The notes: generated by a model not told the origin, from the sequence alone. A stretch of 64,000 nucleotides of DNA from Undaria pinnatifida (GCA_012845835.1 JABAKD010000025.1:22704923-22768922), one strand, 5' to 3'; shown: positions 1 through 12,010, counted from the first letter of the stretch. Translations and numbers: made by a program.

Positions 1-340
1 TACTTTGTGCGACCTACAGTACCTACTCTCTTGCTTGCTTGATCTTCGCGCCCATCGGTTTATCCCCGCCCGCCCGCCCGCCCACCCACCTACCCACCCA
101 CCCACCCACCTATCCCTTTGCCTCCTTTTTTGGGCCTAGCAGACGCCATGGAAGAACGAACCAGCCGCAGGCGCAAGGTCCGTGTCTGTGGCAAGGATGC
201 ACGGCGTGGTGAGCGAAATGCTGAAGGGTCTCTCTTCCGCGACGGGCGGCGACCGCCCCGCTCGCGGAGGTTCTCCAGGCGAGGTGGAAGGCCTGCCTCG
301 ACCGGGTGAGTTGGTGTCGAGCGGCCTGAAAGTGGGGCTG
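1..340. other. No gene seen; C-rich simple repeat
   Basis: A CCCG/CCCA tetranucleotide tract lies near 64-112. The rest shows no convincing coding sequence. Short open frames on both strands are Arg/Pro-rich and lack recognisable motifs. Confidence 0.5.
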
Positions 341-745
341 GAGACGAGGTGGGGGGGGGGGTACCCTTTTGTTGCTTGCCTTAGTCATTTGACCATTGAC
401 CACGCATCCCTTTCGAGACGGAGCACCGTTCCTACTCCTAATAGAGACACCTCCAACATTTGGGCGCTCATTGTGTTTCTTCCATGTATTACGTAGAAAC
501 TGTTTGCTTATCCTATCCCCGTCCTGTTTCGCCGTCTGCTGCCACCATCTATCTCCTAGTATAGCGATCGTTTTATCGCTACTCTCTAATCTAACGAACT
601 CTTTCATGTCGCATACGCCTATTTTCCTCATCTCCTCCTCTAACGCATCTCGTTCCTCCTTGTATGTTTCACATTCTCCTACTATGTGAGTCCTCCTGTC
701 TATTGTTGAGCCACACGGGCACGGGGGGGGGGGGGGCGTACTCAT
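340..745 (-). mobile_element. LINE (non-LTR retrotransposon) 3' end fragment
   Basis: Read on the minus strand from about 745 to 370, an open frame starts with a CPCG cysteine motif. A His-x(4)-Cys pair follows (THIVGEC), then a charged helix (EERDALEEEMRK) and a DRWWQQTAKQD segment, with the stop just before a poly-C run. A C-terminal Cys/His knuckle with a helical tail is typical of the end of LINE reverse-transcriptase ORFs. Only this end is present, so the copy is 5' truncated and inactive. Related pieces lie at 17460-17575 and 57955-58215. The element ends in GAGTACC followed by C residues, which appear as a G run on the plus strand. Confidence 0.65.
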
Positions 746-764
746 TTGTTGCTTGCCCCGGGGG

Positions 765-1345
765 AGGGGGGTACACTCAGTTTGTGCATGGCCGTAGTTG
801 TATGGCCATAGACCCTCGAATCCCTACTATGCCGAGACAGAGCACGTCGGGTTTTCACCAGCCAGGCAGATGTTTCTTGCACCAAGCGCGAAGCGCCGTG
901 AGGTGTTCGGCGAGCCGCATGAAGGGTGAACTGCATCCTTCCAAGAACCGCGACAATAGTAGGGTGGACTTCGGCACCTTGTGCCTGCTTTCTTGCTCAT
1001 GGATGACAGCGTTAGTGAGTTATACGTTGTTTTCTGGTGTGGCCACTCCAGAGACAGCAATGGGTATTACTATGTAACTGCCTCGTGGGTGCCTTACCAT
1101 GTTCACACTACGTAATGCGATCATTCCCCTTGTGCGGAATTAGGGTTCTCCACCGCGCACAATATGATCTTATTCGATAACCACCCTGGTGACCGCCACA
1201 AAAAAAAAGGTACCTTAATTGTCTACCTCACGCAGTGATTGGCATGTTTTACAGCGTCGTTGCCAACCAATGCCAACCCAACATACATACTATACCAGGT
1301 ATATACATATCATGTTTTATAGCGTCGGTGCGAACCGAGGCTAAC
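765..1345. repeat. ~560 bp interspersed repeat family A, copy 1
   Basis: This unit recurs at about 16475-16760, 17580-18150, 23800-24240 (inverted), 27330-27885, 58235-58770 and 61085-61265 (inverted), with a fragment near 8395-8630. Landmarks are CATGGCCGTAG, GGGTTTTCACC, GCGAAGCGCCGTGAGGTGTTCGG, CCAGAGACAGCAATGGG and a distal GTTTTACAGCGTC. One end always abuts a G/C homopolymer beside GTACTCA. No conserved reading frame survives between copies, so it is probably a non-autonomous element. Confidence 0.8.
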
Positions 1346-1349
1346 TATT

Positions 1350-2030
1350 ACACATATATATTGAGGGGGGGATGGGAGAGGGGGGGTATGGGCAGTGAGG
1401 GAAGGGGAGGGTGAGGTGGGGGGGGAGGTTTGTGCGTGGTCAAGCAGGTGGGTGGATACCGTTGTTTTTCGTGTATAAAGTGGTCGTGTCGAGACCCGCG
1501 CGCGCATTGTCGGCCGTATGGAGATTACGGAAAAATACACAAGGACCCGTGGAAAAAAACAAGAACAAAAATACTTCTCGTAGGGCTAAAACACGGCAGG
1601 AGAATTTCTGGAAACCTTGGCGTTTTGTGACCAAAGCTATCTACGCCTACCTCACTTTCTCGCTGTATCTATCTGTCTCTGCCTCCACCCTCTCTCTGCC
1701 CCTCCCTCTCTCTCCTCCCTTTTCCTCCCTCCCTGTCTCCTTCTCCCTCTCTCCCCGCCTCTCCCTCCCTTTCTCCCCTCTCCCTGCCCCCCCTGCCTCT
1801 CTTCCCTTCGCATGAGCCACAGTGCTTGCGCAAGCAACGGACCGATTCCACTGTCGATGCTTCTTGCCCTCGCATCTACATAACGTCCTCACGCAAACCC
1901 GAGAAACCTAGCGCATTCCCCCGTACCCACCCTCACCACCCCCCTGCCCAGTATCTAACCCAAAATATTTATATATCAGTAGACGGCACTTTGACCCCCT
2001 GACGGACGGCGATTTTTCCGAATAACGGGG
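1350..2030. other. No gene seen; G-rich and CT-rich tracts
   Basis: A G-rich stretch lies at 1363-1430 and a long CT-rich stretch at about 1660-1805. The open frames here are low-complexity readings of these tracts and are not supported as genes. Confidence 0.5.
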
Positions 2031-2140
2031 GCTGCATAACGCCTTTTTCGATTGGAAACCCGTTTTTCGGGTACGATATTACTTGGATTTTGTGTAGAGG
2101 GAGGATTGTTGGGGGGCTCTAAAGGGGTCAATTATTAACC
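2030..2140 (-). repeat. MITE family B copy
   Basis: This is a ~95-110 bp repeat whose ends match TTAACGCCTTTA (one side) and TTAACCCCTTTA (other side), with internal ACTTG and GTGTAGGGAG motifs. Other copies are noted separately. The size, terminal inverted repeats and lack of coding sequence fit a MITE. Confidence 0.6.
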
Positions 2141-2255
2141 CAAAATCGTCGAAATGTAATACTTTTTTTTTTGCTCTATTTTTTTTTTTCATATTTTTTG
2201 TACCTCGTATGATAGGGCATGGGTTTTGTTTTGGTCATCGAGTTGCACTTTTTTT

Positions 2256-3691
2256 TTTGGGAAATTGACAAAATCGGGTACACCCGGGTGGTTTCTGAAC
2301 AAAATCGGGTACCATTTTTTCCGCGACGGGGCGCGCTTACGTACGCCTGCAAAACGCCTCCAAATCGCCTTCTGGCGCCTGAACTCACTGCGCCTTGTGT
2401 ACGCGCAGCACCCCAAACCGTTTTTTCGGCGTTCGAACCCTCAAAACGGCGCCAATGACGGCCCCCAAAAAGTGCTCTCGACGGACAACCCGATTTTGTT
2501 CAGGAACACACCGGGTATACCCCGCCCTGTGCTTCGATTTTATCAACTACCCGATTTCGGCCATACTGCACCCGTTTTTGTTCACTTGCAACACCCGCGG
2601 AGACACGGAAACGGACGACATCTCCCCGCAACCCAGCTGTGGAAGATCCCGCACACAACTAGCAACTTGGCGACTGTCATGCGACCACAGCAGCACTGCT
2701 AACTTCCCGGCCCACAAAGATCCAGCCCCGATGCAACCGCACTGCGAAGAATGGTGGCATGGCGGTGAGCGCGGACACCCAACCAAGATCCGGCGACACC
2801 CAACCAAGATCCGGCGCTAGGACGAAAAGACAAGACAATATTGTTGTTTGTTGTTTTCTCACATTAACTCTTGTCAAAAATCCAGAGCCCGTGGTCACAC
2901 AAAGGTGCTGGAGCCCTAGGAAGATCCGAAAAACCAAGTGAAATCAAAATTCGTCAGGGAAATACTACGCTTTCCCGCCTAAAAACGCATGATACGGAAG
3001 AAGGCGCACAAGTGAAAAGGTCAAATGTGCAAACTAAACTCACATGGCCGCGGGTATCCACTCAACTACAGCATAGAGTTCCCCCGTCCCCACAACTAAC
3101 CAACTCGTACATGTAGAGACGGTCCACTGTTGGTGATTTGGTCCTCACAACAACACGCGTCAGACGAGCCTGAGGGTGCCTGTTTTCGGAGAACTTCGTG
3201 TTTTTCCGAAAAAATAAGGGACGTATGTATCCTCCCTTCCCCGGAGCATGTATTGCGGTGGGGTGCTTCGAAGTACTTCGTATAACTCAACAAAACTACT
3301 TGTACTTCGTAGTACAGCTGTTGCGTGTGTGTATGCGTTCGCATTATGTGTTAGCAGTCCAGTACGTGTTCGCAGCACAGTATGTGCTCGCAGTACAGTA
3401 GTAGTATGTGTTCGCATCACGGTATATATATGTTCGCGTTATTGAGTACGTGTTCGCAGTAGGTGTTTGCAGTACAGAATGAATGTGTTCGCAGTACAGA
3501 GGGTTCGAACGCCGAAAAAACGGTTTGGGGTGCTGCGCGTACACAAGGCGCAGTGAGTTCAGGCGCCAGAAGGCGATTTGGAGGCGTTTTGCAGGCGTAC
3601 GTAAGCGCGCCCCGTCGCGGAAAAAATGGTACCCGATTTTGTTCAGAAACCACCCGGGTGCACCCGATTTTGTCAATTTCCCTTTTTTTTT
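2256..3691. repeat. Long inverted repeat, ~195 bp arms, ~1.05 kb spacer
   Basis: The sequence from about 2256 to 2453 is repeated as its reverse complement at about 3495-3691, with one mismatch noticed by eye. Outer ends read GGGAAATTGACAAAATCGGG and inner ends reach GTTCGAACCCTC. The spacer has no recognisable gene; it contains a second, diverged piece of the arm around 2499-2525. The layout suits a foldback or long-TIR DNA element, although no clean target duplication can be seen because T runs flank both ends. Confidence 0.75.
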
Positions 3692-4569
3692 TCTTCTCAA
3701 AAAGCAGTTCTTGGGTGAGGGTGAGGTATGTATGGAGCTAGCTCCTCCAAGTGAGCTCACCCCAATAACCAGTGGAAGAGGGTGACATCGCCCCAGTTTT
3801 TTTTAACGGCCTCGGGCTGTCTCTAGGAGCGAAACTCGTATCGACCAATGAGAGGCCTTCCATTTTTCAATAATATTCAGGCTTTTTCCAAGCGGGGGCG
3901 AAAAAAAATGCGCCGCATTTTGCCCGATCCGGAGAAAGTTTGGTGCACAGCTATCGTATGATGGCAAGTGTCAGCCATTCTTGATAAAAACACCACACGT
4001 TGAGCGTAACACGCGGCAGTCACATGAAGAAAAAAAAACGCAGAACCCGGCAAAATTACCGCGCACGTAACTCACTGCAATATCTATTGTTTTACGCCAG
4101 CGAATAACCAGTCGCTCGGCTACTTGTCTTCATCCAACTCGCAGCCCTGCGACCAATCTATTTTTGTCGTCACGCTACTACGCAAAACGTGGGACGCGTC
4201 TTCTGATTCTTCTTTTTTTGTGCGGTTTTCCGTTTCCGAAGGTCAACAACGAAATCGTTGTCGACGATTATAATGGTAGCAAGTGTATATACACGTACTT
4301 CATATTTTCGTGGGACCAGCACAGTTCATTTTGCTAAAAAAGAAACAGTTTTTGGGGTTAATATATATATAGAGAGAGACGCGTGCTAATATAGAGGTGC
4401 ATCACTTTTTTTCCAATACTACCCCTCACTTTCGAAGCTTAAGACCTCTCCATCCCAAAACCTAGTTTTGGAGAAAAATAAACTTGGATGTCGGATGGAA
4501 AACCCCGTGGTTTAGGTACACGATTATATCGAAATCGCGCAAAAAATGTGAAAAAAAAAAAGACCTAGT

Positions 4570-5110
4570 TCCAGCCATTTTGGATCGCCGTTCAGAAACC
4601 GTTTCAGAAACCGTTTCAGAAACCGTTTCAGCCGAAAAGTGCTGCCTCTATTGTAGCACGCGTCGAGAAACGCCCAATGAGGAACTCCCGAAAAATAAAC
4701 AAATTGGTGCCCCTCGCTGCCATGGCGTGTCAATATTGCAGCGTTGTGTAAAGCGCAAATGGCCTTTCCAACGATGGTTGATGGTTGGATAGCGCTCCGC
4801 TCGTGAGCACAGCCGCCCCATGTATGATACCAGGGCTGTTCACGGGTCATGGTCCGGCCCGCGGGTCAATTCAGAAGGTATTTGAAAAACTCGCGGGTCG
4901 AGTCGGGTAGGGTCGGGAGATGTTCGAAAATCGGTCGTGTCGGGTCATGTTGGGTCGAGTCGCGTCGGGTCGGGTCGGGTTGCGTCGGGTCGTGTCGGGT
5001 CAGGTCAGGTCGGGTCGGGTGGAGTCAAAAAGTTTTCAAATATCACGGGTCGGGCCGGGTCACCGTGATCCGACCCGACTGGTATACCGAGACGTAACCC
5101 GAGCCGTCAA
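4570..5110. repeat. Interspersed repeat with GGGTC-rich core
   Basis: A triplicated GAAACCGTTTCA motif lies near 4598-4632. A degenerate (GGGTC)n block spans about 4890-5060, flanked by the complementary (GACCC) motif at 5075-5085. Equivalent blocks occur at about 19615-19915 and 26820-27015, so this is a dispersed repeat. Coding potential is absent. Confidence 0.6.
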
Positions 5111-5189
5111 AAGCTCTGGTAAATGCTTGGATATACTATGATCAAAACGTTCTTCTTCCTCTTTCGCAGGACACGTTCTCTCCGTCTCC

Positions 5190-5560
5190 ATCACCTCTAC
5201 GTACGCAACGTGCGACGTGGCCTCCACGATCTCCTACCCGCCACCTTGTTATATTTTATGTTTTAATCCTCCCCGTGTAACCTCTCGCTGCCTACGCAAC
5301 GTGCGACGTGGCAATATCCTCCCCCCTTTTTTATTTCTTGTTTTAAACCTTCTCCGTCGTACCGCTCGCTACTTGAGGAACTTGCGACGTAATCATAACC
5401 CCCCCCTTTTATTTTTTGTTTTGTTCCAGACATCCTATCTCTAGCTACCGTAAGGAACGTGCAACATTGTAACAACCTCCCTTGTTCTTATTTTGAAACC
5501 TTCTCCGTATTTCCTCCTCCACCTGCCTACGCAACGTGCGACGCGTCTTCTACCATTTGT
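5190..5560 (+). repeat. Tandem repeat, ~75-85 bp units
   Basis: About five units, each carrying CTACGCAACGTGCGACGTGG or a diverged form, start near 5205, 5290, 5372, 5447 and 5526. Between the motifs are T-rich stretches. The array ends at a strong splice-acceptor-like pyrimidine tract before position 5580. A further single motif (ACGCAAAACGTGGGACGCG) sits near 4180. Confidence 0.6.
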
Positions 5561-5579
5561 TTTCTATTATTATTTAGCC

Positions 5580-8265
5580 CGCTTCGAAGGCCGGGATGGG
5601 GCGTTACGCCCTCGGCTGGACGCCTGGGATGAGTTCGTGTACGGATCTCACGTACTCCTTCTTAGAGACGGGGGGGAAGGACAGTGGACTCGCCGACGCG
5701 CTTCTGATACGTCGCACCGCCGTAGCGGCAGCGGTGGCGGTAACGGGTTGTTCGAGAGCGCGCAGCGCGGGCAAGGTGGCCCGGGCGAGGGCGCCGGCGG
5801 CGGTGGCGGGGGGGGGGGGGGCTGGAGTGGTGGGGGGGGGGGCTGGGAAGGGGGTTATGGTGGGGGTGGTCTGCCACCATCTCGTGGGCGATTGTGAGTG
5901 GGGGGCATGCGCTTCTCTCTTTTAGGGGGGGCATTATGTGGCGACTGGGTGTGGGGAAAATGGTTTGACTACCTGGTATTATATAGAGCAGGCCAATCGT
6001 TGGGTCAGGAGTTTGTGTATTCGCGTGTAGCGTAGACGGCTATGGAGAACTGTCATGCATTCGCGTGCAGGTTGATAACAGAGAGAACCGGTGTAGCTGC
6101 GTGTGCGTAGACAGAGCAGCTATGTAGGGATGTGTGTATGTCACATTGTTCGATGAAACAGGAAGGTATGTGCGTATATTATTTGTTTCATGCATACTGG
6201 ATTCCACAGGTGCCTGGCTTTGTCCCCCTCAATGCGGGTTATACAGTTTTCGTGCGCAGAACAAGGCTGAACGCCTCAATCTTGTTGATCCTGGCATAAG
6301 ACAGCGGAGTCACTGACCTGTGTCCTTCACGAGGATATACACATCCCGTAACACGCGCGATCGAAGTATCGTACGCAGCTTGAAACGCCGACTTTTTGCC
6401 AAAATCGTTTTTGGTCGATCTCACAGCTGTATTTTTTCATTTTTTCAACATATACTCCGGAGTATAAGAGAGTGGCAAGGTATCTCGTGTGCGGTACGAA
6501 AAGCGCACAGGAGTATGTTCGCGCGTACGTAGGGAAAGCAGGCCATACTAGTTACGTAATTTTTGGTTTTTTGTTGTTTTCACTGAACCTGCTCTGGGAA
6601 AGGGTCGAAGAGATTCGTGCCGCGTCGGGCGGCGTGTGTATTGAGTGCCACCATCTGCTACCGCCGCGCTTGCGAACGTACACAACTTGATTAAATGCGT
6701 GAAAAAAAAAGGTCATTTTTTTTTCCAGATTTTCACCTAAAAATATAAACCCAAAATAGCTTTGAGTAGCCTTCAAATTCCGAAATTCGGAAAAATCCGG
6801 TTGCTTGAAAGGGATTAAGGTGACCTCTCCCACCCCATTTCCCCCTCTGCCAATGATCGCCAGTCCCAGCTGGGTTGGAACCGAGTCTCCCCCTGCCCGT
6901 TCTTTGTCGGCCTCTTCGGGCTTCCGCGCAAATGCGCCGCGCTCGGCCGCGATTAGCGATCTCGGGCTCGCTCGCGCTCTGACGTCGTTGGCGCAATGTT
7001 TCAGGTGGGCAGGGGATATCCCCTCAAGCGTCATAGTATACTGCTGCTTGCGGAGGGGGAAGGAGAGGAAGGGGAATGGGGGGGAGGGGAGGGGATGGAA
7101 GAAGGCGGGTGGAAGTGGCATTCGTAACCCCCCCCGCCCTCTCTAAGGCTCGCCAGCGTTGTTGAACTCCTGCTACCGGCTATATAACTATAACTATAAA
7201 CGTAGTGCTCGTGTGTTTTCGTGAGTACGACATCTCGCTCAGCTGCCCGACTTAAACCCTTCAGAACGACACGCACGTTTTTTGGGAAAAAGTGTTTGGA
7301 ATTTGTATGGGATGGTTTTCGGCAGTGGGAAAAAAAAACTGGTGATTTTTGTTTTCCTTTTCTGCTCCTCCGCTCCGGACGCGACTCTTAGCCTGTTCGG
7401 TTTTTTTTCTCGTCGAACGGCGAGTTTGGCGTTCGATATTTTTTGTGGGGAAATCGTCGTCACCAATGGGACCGAAAAGTAAGAACAGAGGCTTTGCCGC
7501 CCTAAATGGTATCCTGAAAACCCGCGCGCCCTTCCGCACAACTCACACGCACCCGTACGCGCGCAAGCTCAAGAGGCAGAGGTCGTGTCTTGAAGTGTAC
7601 AACGGCGAAACCACCCAGGGGTAGAAAGTTACATTATTCAGGGATCACCATCGTTCAAAGCCTCAACACACTAATGCCCGTCCCTCCCACCCACCCACCC
7701 ACCCACCCACCCATGAGCTACTGCACCGCGACCCAATCCCAACCCAAACCCAACCCATCCCAACCCAACCTCCTCCCCGCCGTCCCCCATCCACCTACCT
7801 TTTTTTTCCTCGTCTCATATTATCACGCGGCCCTCCTGCAGCCGAGCGCGCATGGCGTCGCCGGCGCGAGCGGCTACACAGCGGCAAATCCAAGCGGCGG
7901 CAACTCGCGCGGTGAGTTCCCGGTTGCGTCGGTTTTTGGCGATTAAACGAGTGTGTGTGCTGTTCGTTAGCCCCTTAGCCCCTTCTGAGCCCCCAAAACC
8001 CCTCCCTACACTAATTTCAAGTAATTTTTACCCCCAAAAGTGTTTCCAACGGTAAAAGGCGTTTTAAGCAACTGGCACCTCTTTCCAGATCCGTTTTTGT
8101 CATCATTCGAGATTTTGCTGCCCAATGCCGTATTTTCCTTCACTACCGCCGTACATGCAGACCTTTCGCCCAGCTTCGACAGCATGGCTGATTTTCTTGT
8201 TTGTTTGCTTTGTGTGTCGCTGCTGCACGTGTTGTGATTGGTGTACTTCCGGGCTGGCCGTCACA
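5580..8265 (+). CDS. Possible multi-exon gene of unknown function
   Basis: Three stretches look like exons on the plus strand. About 5580-5780 follows a TATTATTATTTAG acceptor and stays open (e.g. LDAWDEFVYGSHVLLL in one frame). 6864-7004 lies between CGCCAG and CAG|GTGGGC and reads a Ser/Ala/Pro-rich segment ending SLAQCF. 7842-7911 lies between CTCCTGCAG and GCG|GTGAGT. The last two join in phase. A further stretch from 8162 reads a hydrophobic helix followed by a Cys cluster (CFVCRCCTCCDWC), which could be a membrane anchor. No family was recognised, the first junction's phase is uncertain, and no start codon can be fixed. Treat the whole as tentative. Confidence 0.25.
6225..6430 (+). repeat. 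MITE family I copy (partial)
   Basis: This matches the family seen complete at 44379-44621, including the segments TTTTCGTGCGCAGA, GTCACTGACCTGT, CCTTCACGAGGATATACAC, CGCGATCGAAGTATC and a terminal TCTCACAGCTG. It is diverged from other copies. Confidence 0.6.
7975..8065 (+). repeat. MITE family B copy
   Basis: This reads GAGCCCCCAAAACCCCTCCCT, then TTCAAGTAATTTTT, a CCCCAAAAG segment and GTAAAAGGCGTTTTAAG. It is the same ~95 bp family as at 48440-48520. Confidence 0.6.
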
Positions 8266-8394
8266 GGATCAAGACATGGAGGACGCCCTAGACCGAGCTT
8301 TCCCCTTGGATTTATCCCAGCGTACGGGTAACGACAACAGGCAAGCCATTACCAGAAAATAGGTGTTCCAAGCAGAGGGGGGTTCGGGGAAGCT

Positions 8395-8630
8395 GGGGCT
8401 CATTTCACGCATAGCCGTAGACTTAGGCTCAAGACGATAGGCCGTCGCTTCCCTACCATGCCGGCGCGAAACACGTCGGGTTTTCACCGACCAAGCAGGC
8501 ATCGCGCGCGCCATGAGGTGTTCGGCGAGTCTCTTGAAGGGCGGGCTGTGTCCTAGTAATACCCGCTTTGTGAGGCGGACTTCCGCACCTTATGCGTGCT
8601 TTGTTGCACATGGATGACAGCTTCGGATGA
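8395..8630 (+). repeat. Family A fragment
   Basis: It contains the ACGTCGGGTTTTCACCGACC, GTGAGGCGGACTTCCGCACC and CATGGATGACAGCTTC landmarks of the ~560 bp family. It is truncated on both sides and diverged. Confidence 0.55.
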
Positions 8631-9119
8631 AATTGACGGGGCAACGACAACAAGCAAGCCATGATGATCAGAAAATAGGTGTCGCAAGCAGAGGGAGGTT
8701 TTCGGGAAGGCGCGCAGGGGTGGGGGGGCGTGCCGTTGTTAAGCTGCAGCAATATCGTTTTTACCAGTAGGCGGGGTACGGGGCCACGAGGCTGCTGCGA
8801 TATTGTTGGTATTTGGAATCTTACATTTTGCTTATTAATGTTTAAATCATATCGCATAATGTAATTAAATGGAAACGTCAGCCGCGGACGTGACCTCAGC
8901 GTAACTGAGGCGAACGTTGTTAACAGCTTCCCCGCGCCTAAAAGTTCCTCTAGACCCCGACACCGACAAAGCGAGCAATTCCCCCGCAGAAATTAATCCA
9001 AGATCAACAGGCGAACAGAGGGGGGGGAGGACAACTCGTCCTGTGCTTCATTCAGCGGCGTCGTCCGCCATTTTTCACCTTTTCTAACCTCAAAGATATA
9101 GTCGGCAATACATGCTACA

Positions 9120-9252
9120 GTTAAAGGTGCACCACATTTTTTCTGAGGCTCTTCGCTCAACCCCTTTACAACTGGGAACGGAACAAATTGACTTGAATTT
9201 AGTGTAGGGAGCGACTTTGGGGCTCTAAAAGGGTTGAGAAGCCCTGTGCCCC
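9120..9252 (-). repeat. MITE family B copy
   Basis: CAACCCCTTTACAACTGG at one end and GGGGCTCTAAAAGGGTTGAG at the other bracket the usual GACTTGAATTTAGTGTAGGGAG core. Confidence 0.6.
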
Positions 9253-9837
9253 CCATCTTCCGATTTTTTTTTTTTTTTTAACATGAAAAGTGCAACCCAA
9301 TGAACGAACAAACCCATGGACTATTAATAGTTCGTTATCCCTATCCTCCCCCCCCCCAAGAAGCGTTTATTTGCGAAACAAGATTGACGTTGTTCCGACG
9401 GTTCTTGTTGGGTTGAGGAGTCCCCGGTCCTGCGTGCATAAAACAATGAATCGGCCGAAAAAAGTGCTGAGTACCTCTGTATCGTCCGTTGCACGCGGCC
9501 ATCGTCGAGTTTTTTTTGCTGTAAGACTTTTTTCTCCCCGAACCGTTTCGTGCTTCCACCCGAGGTGAGAGCGCCCGTTCTCGCGTGGTCTTGCGCAATT
9601 CATGGGGGGATTTTTTGGTGTCAGGTGTGCCCCTCCCTCATGGGTATGAGTTGGTGTGTTGGTGTGTAGCTGGTACGTCCTTTGCTTTCTGTTTCGTGTG
9701 GTTGTTGGATATTTCTAACAAAGACACCCGCCGGTCTCGGTTTGTCCTATCTGCGCTCGTCTGGTCTGTCCACGGATCGCGGCGCGTGTTTTCTTATCCC
9801 GGCTTGCGATCGCTCGTTCGCTCAACTCTCCTTTAGC

Positions 9838-10080
9838 GCGTGTGTTCGCGCGTATGATGCCGTGTGCGCGGGTGTGCGTGTGTCCCTCGTGCGCATGTTT
9901 TGTGTCTGTGTCGTGGACGTGTGTGTTTGTGAGTGCGCGCGCGGGTGCGTCCCGTGTGCGTGCGTGTCTCGTGTCTCGTGTGTGCGTTTTTGTTCCGTGT
10001 GTATGTATCTGCGTCCGTGTGTTGCGTGTGTGTGCAATGTACATCGTAGTCGCGTGTGCACGTGTGTATATCTTTGAAGT
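9838..10080. repeat. GT-rich imperfect microsatellite
   Basis: GTGTGCGT-type alternating purine-pyrimidine sequence runs for about 240 bp. Long open frames across it are compositional. Confidence 0.6.
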
Positions 10081-10594
10081 TTCCAATTGGATGTCCGGGC
10101 GCAAGCAGGCGTGTCCCCTGCGCCGTGTATATATATCATGCTCGTGTACGCATATTTTCCGCTTTCAGCACCGACCGCAGGGTACGTGTACGACCCCTTC
10201 AGTGGTTCACAACGCTGCCATCGGTACAGCAACTCGACGAGCGTAAGCGTCCCACTCACTGCTGCAAAGCTAATAACAGGTACCTGGTACCAAGGAACCA
10301 GGAGTATCTCGAATGCCAAATGTTTCATCCTCTAACCGCCTCAAAACGCGCGTTATGTTGGCAATAGGTTAGACGCTGTTTACGCTTTTTACTCCGCCGT
10401 TGTTATATCTGTTTATTGCCGCTTTCTAGTCCAGTAACTCCGCAGTCCCTTTCGGTCTCCTCTCCTATTCTCAGGGTTTCTCTGGCGTCAGACCTTGAGG
10501 CGCGCCGCCGTCGGGTACGGGCCGTGAAGGAAGCGTCGCTGGCGTTAGCCCTGTTGCCAGCTTCCGACATGCTTCAAGAGTGGGATGTCCTCAC

Positions 10595-12010
10595 GTAGAA
10601 CGGGTGCTCAGGGGTGCTCACGTAGGCAAATATGTCTGTTGGCGGTCTAATGTTGTCCCGTCAAGATACAATTCGATGGTTTCAAGAATAGGACGTCCGT
10701 CTTACGTACGCAGTAGGGTCATCTTCGCTTTATTATGCGGTGCTCGCGTAGCCGGATTATCCTGGCTTGCCTGGTGGTGCTCGCGTGGGCCGAAGATATC
10801 GGCTGACGGTCTAATTTTGTCTCGTCAATGTCTCTTTATAGATGCTGCAAGACTTGGATTTCCCCCTCTCGTAGTCCGCCTCACGTAGCAGGGTTGTCCT
10901 CGCTTTTGCTTCGGCGTGCTCGCGTACGAGCCTAAAATATGTTGATGGACGGTGTCATTTTGGTCCCTTTAATGTTCAGTTCGATGCTGCAAGAGCGGGA
11001 CGCCCGCCTCACGTAGTACTGCTCCCGTGATCGGGGTTGCCCTCGCTTGCTGAGGGGTGCTCGTGTCATAGTAGGGTGTCCGCGCTTGCTTAGGGATGCT
11101 CCCTTGCCTTTGTCTCGCTATGCCACCCCTGGTGGCGAGTATACGTAGGTTTTTATTTCCGTACCAGGGCATTGTCTTCCTTGATGCGTCGTTTTTTTTT
11201 GTTCCTCTCGTTTTTTCTTTTGTTTCTTCCTTAGTTTCCGCCTCGTGTTTGTATATTTTCTGGTTTTCTTAGTGTACATTATTTGTTTTTTTTCTTGGTG
11301 GCATGTGGTGAACTTTTCTTTAGCTTCGAGTCTTGAACGTATATAGCAGGGTGGGCCTCATACGTACGTGAGCAGACTTCCGACTTCGTTTTCATCTATT
11401 TTTTTTGTGGTACATGTGCGACTTGCTTCAACTATTTTTTACCTGGAATCATCTTTGGGTTTGCTTTAGTTTGTCCCTTGTGTCTTCTTCCACTCCAGCG
11501 TGGCTGGAGTCTGTCATGCATGTGACCACGGACTTGATTTTGCGGGTTGATGTGAGAACAACAACAACAACGTGGGATAAATATGGTGGTTGGCGGTCTA
11601 GTTTCGCCCCCCGCAAGTGTTCTGTCAAGGGTAGCACGCTCACCTCGCGTTGCAGCAGGGGTGTCGTCGCTTCCTTCGTGGTGCTTGCGTCGGTCGACGG
11701 CCTAATTTTGTCCCACCACGGGTTATTTTGGTGCTTCACAAGGGTAACGCCCACCTCACGTGGCGGGGATAGTCTGTTTTTTTTGCGTTGCGGTGCCCGC
11801 ATAGCCCAGTATGTCGGCTGACGGTCTAATTTTTCCGCGTCAACGTCTCTTTAGATTCTTGGCGAGTGGGGCGTCCACCTCACATAGTAGTAGGGGTTTC
11901 CCAGCTTGCGTAGGGATGCTCGCGTGGCCGAAGATGTCGGTCGACGGTCGTTCCCCCCCCCCCCCCCCCGTCAAGCCCGCTTTTCGACGAGGTCTCTTTA
12001 TTTAGACTGA
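10595..12010 (+). repeat. Degenerate tandem repeat array, ~105-160 bp units
   Basis: The marker GACGGTCTAATTTTGTC and close variants recur near 10643, 10803, 10949, 11590, 11695, 11819 and 11944. They alternate with CGCCTCACGTAGCAGGG and GCTCGCGT motifs. Spacing is irregular and divergence is high. A SINE-like insertion interrupts the array at about 11405-11575. No coding region is visible. Confidence 0.6.
11405..11575 (+). mobile_element. SINE-like element with (AAC)n tail, copy 1
   Basis: It shares CCAGCGTGGCTGGAGTCTG, TGTGACCACGGACTTGAT and GATGTGAGAACAACAACAAC with copies at 46268-46408 and 46750-46890, plus an inverted one at 17100-17215. The shared 3' end running into AAC repeats suggests a retroposed short element. 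Confidence 0.55.
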
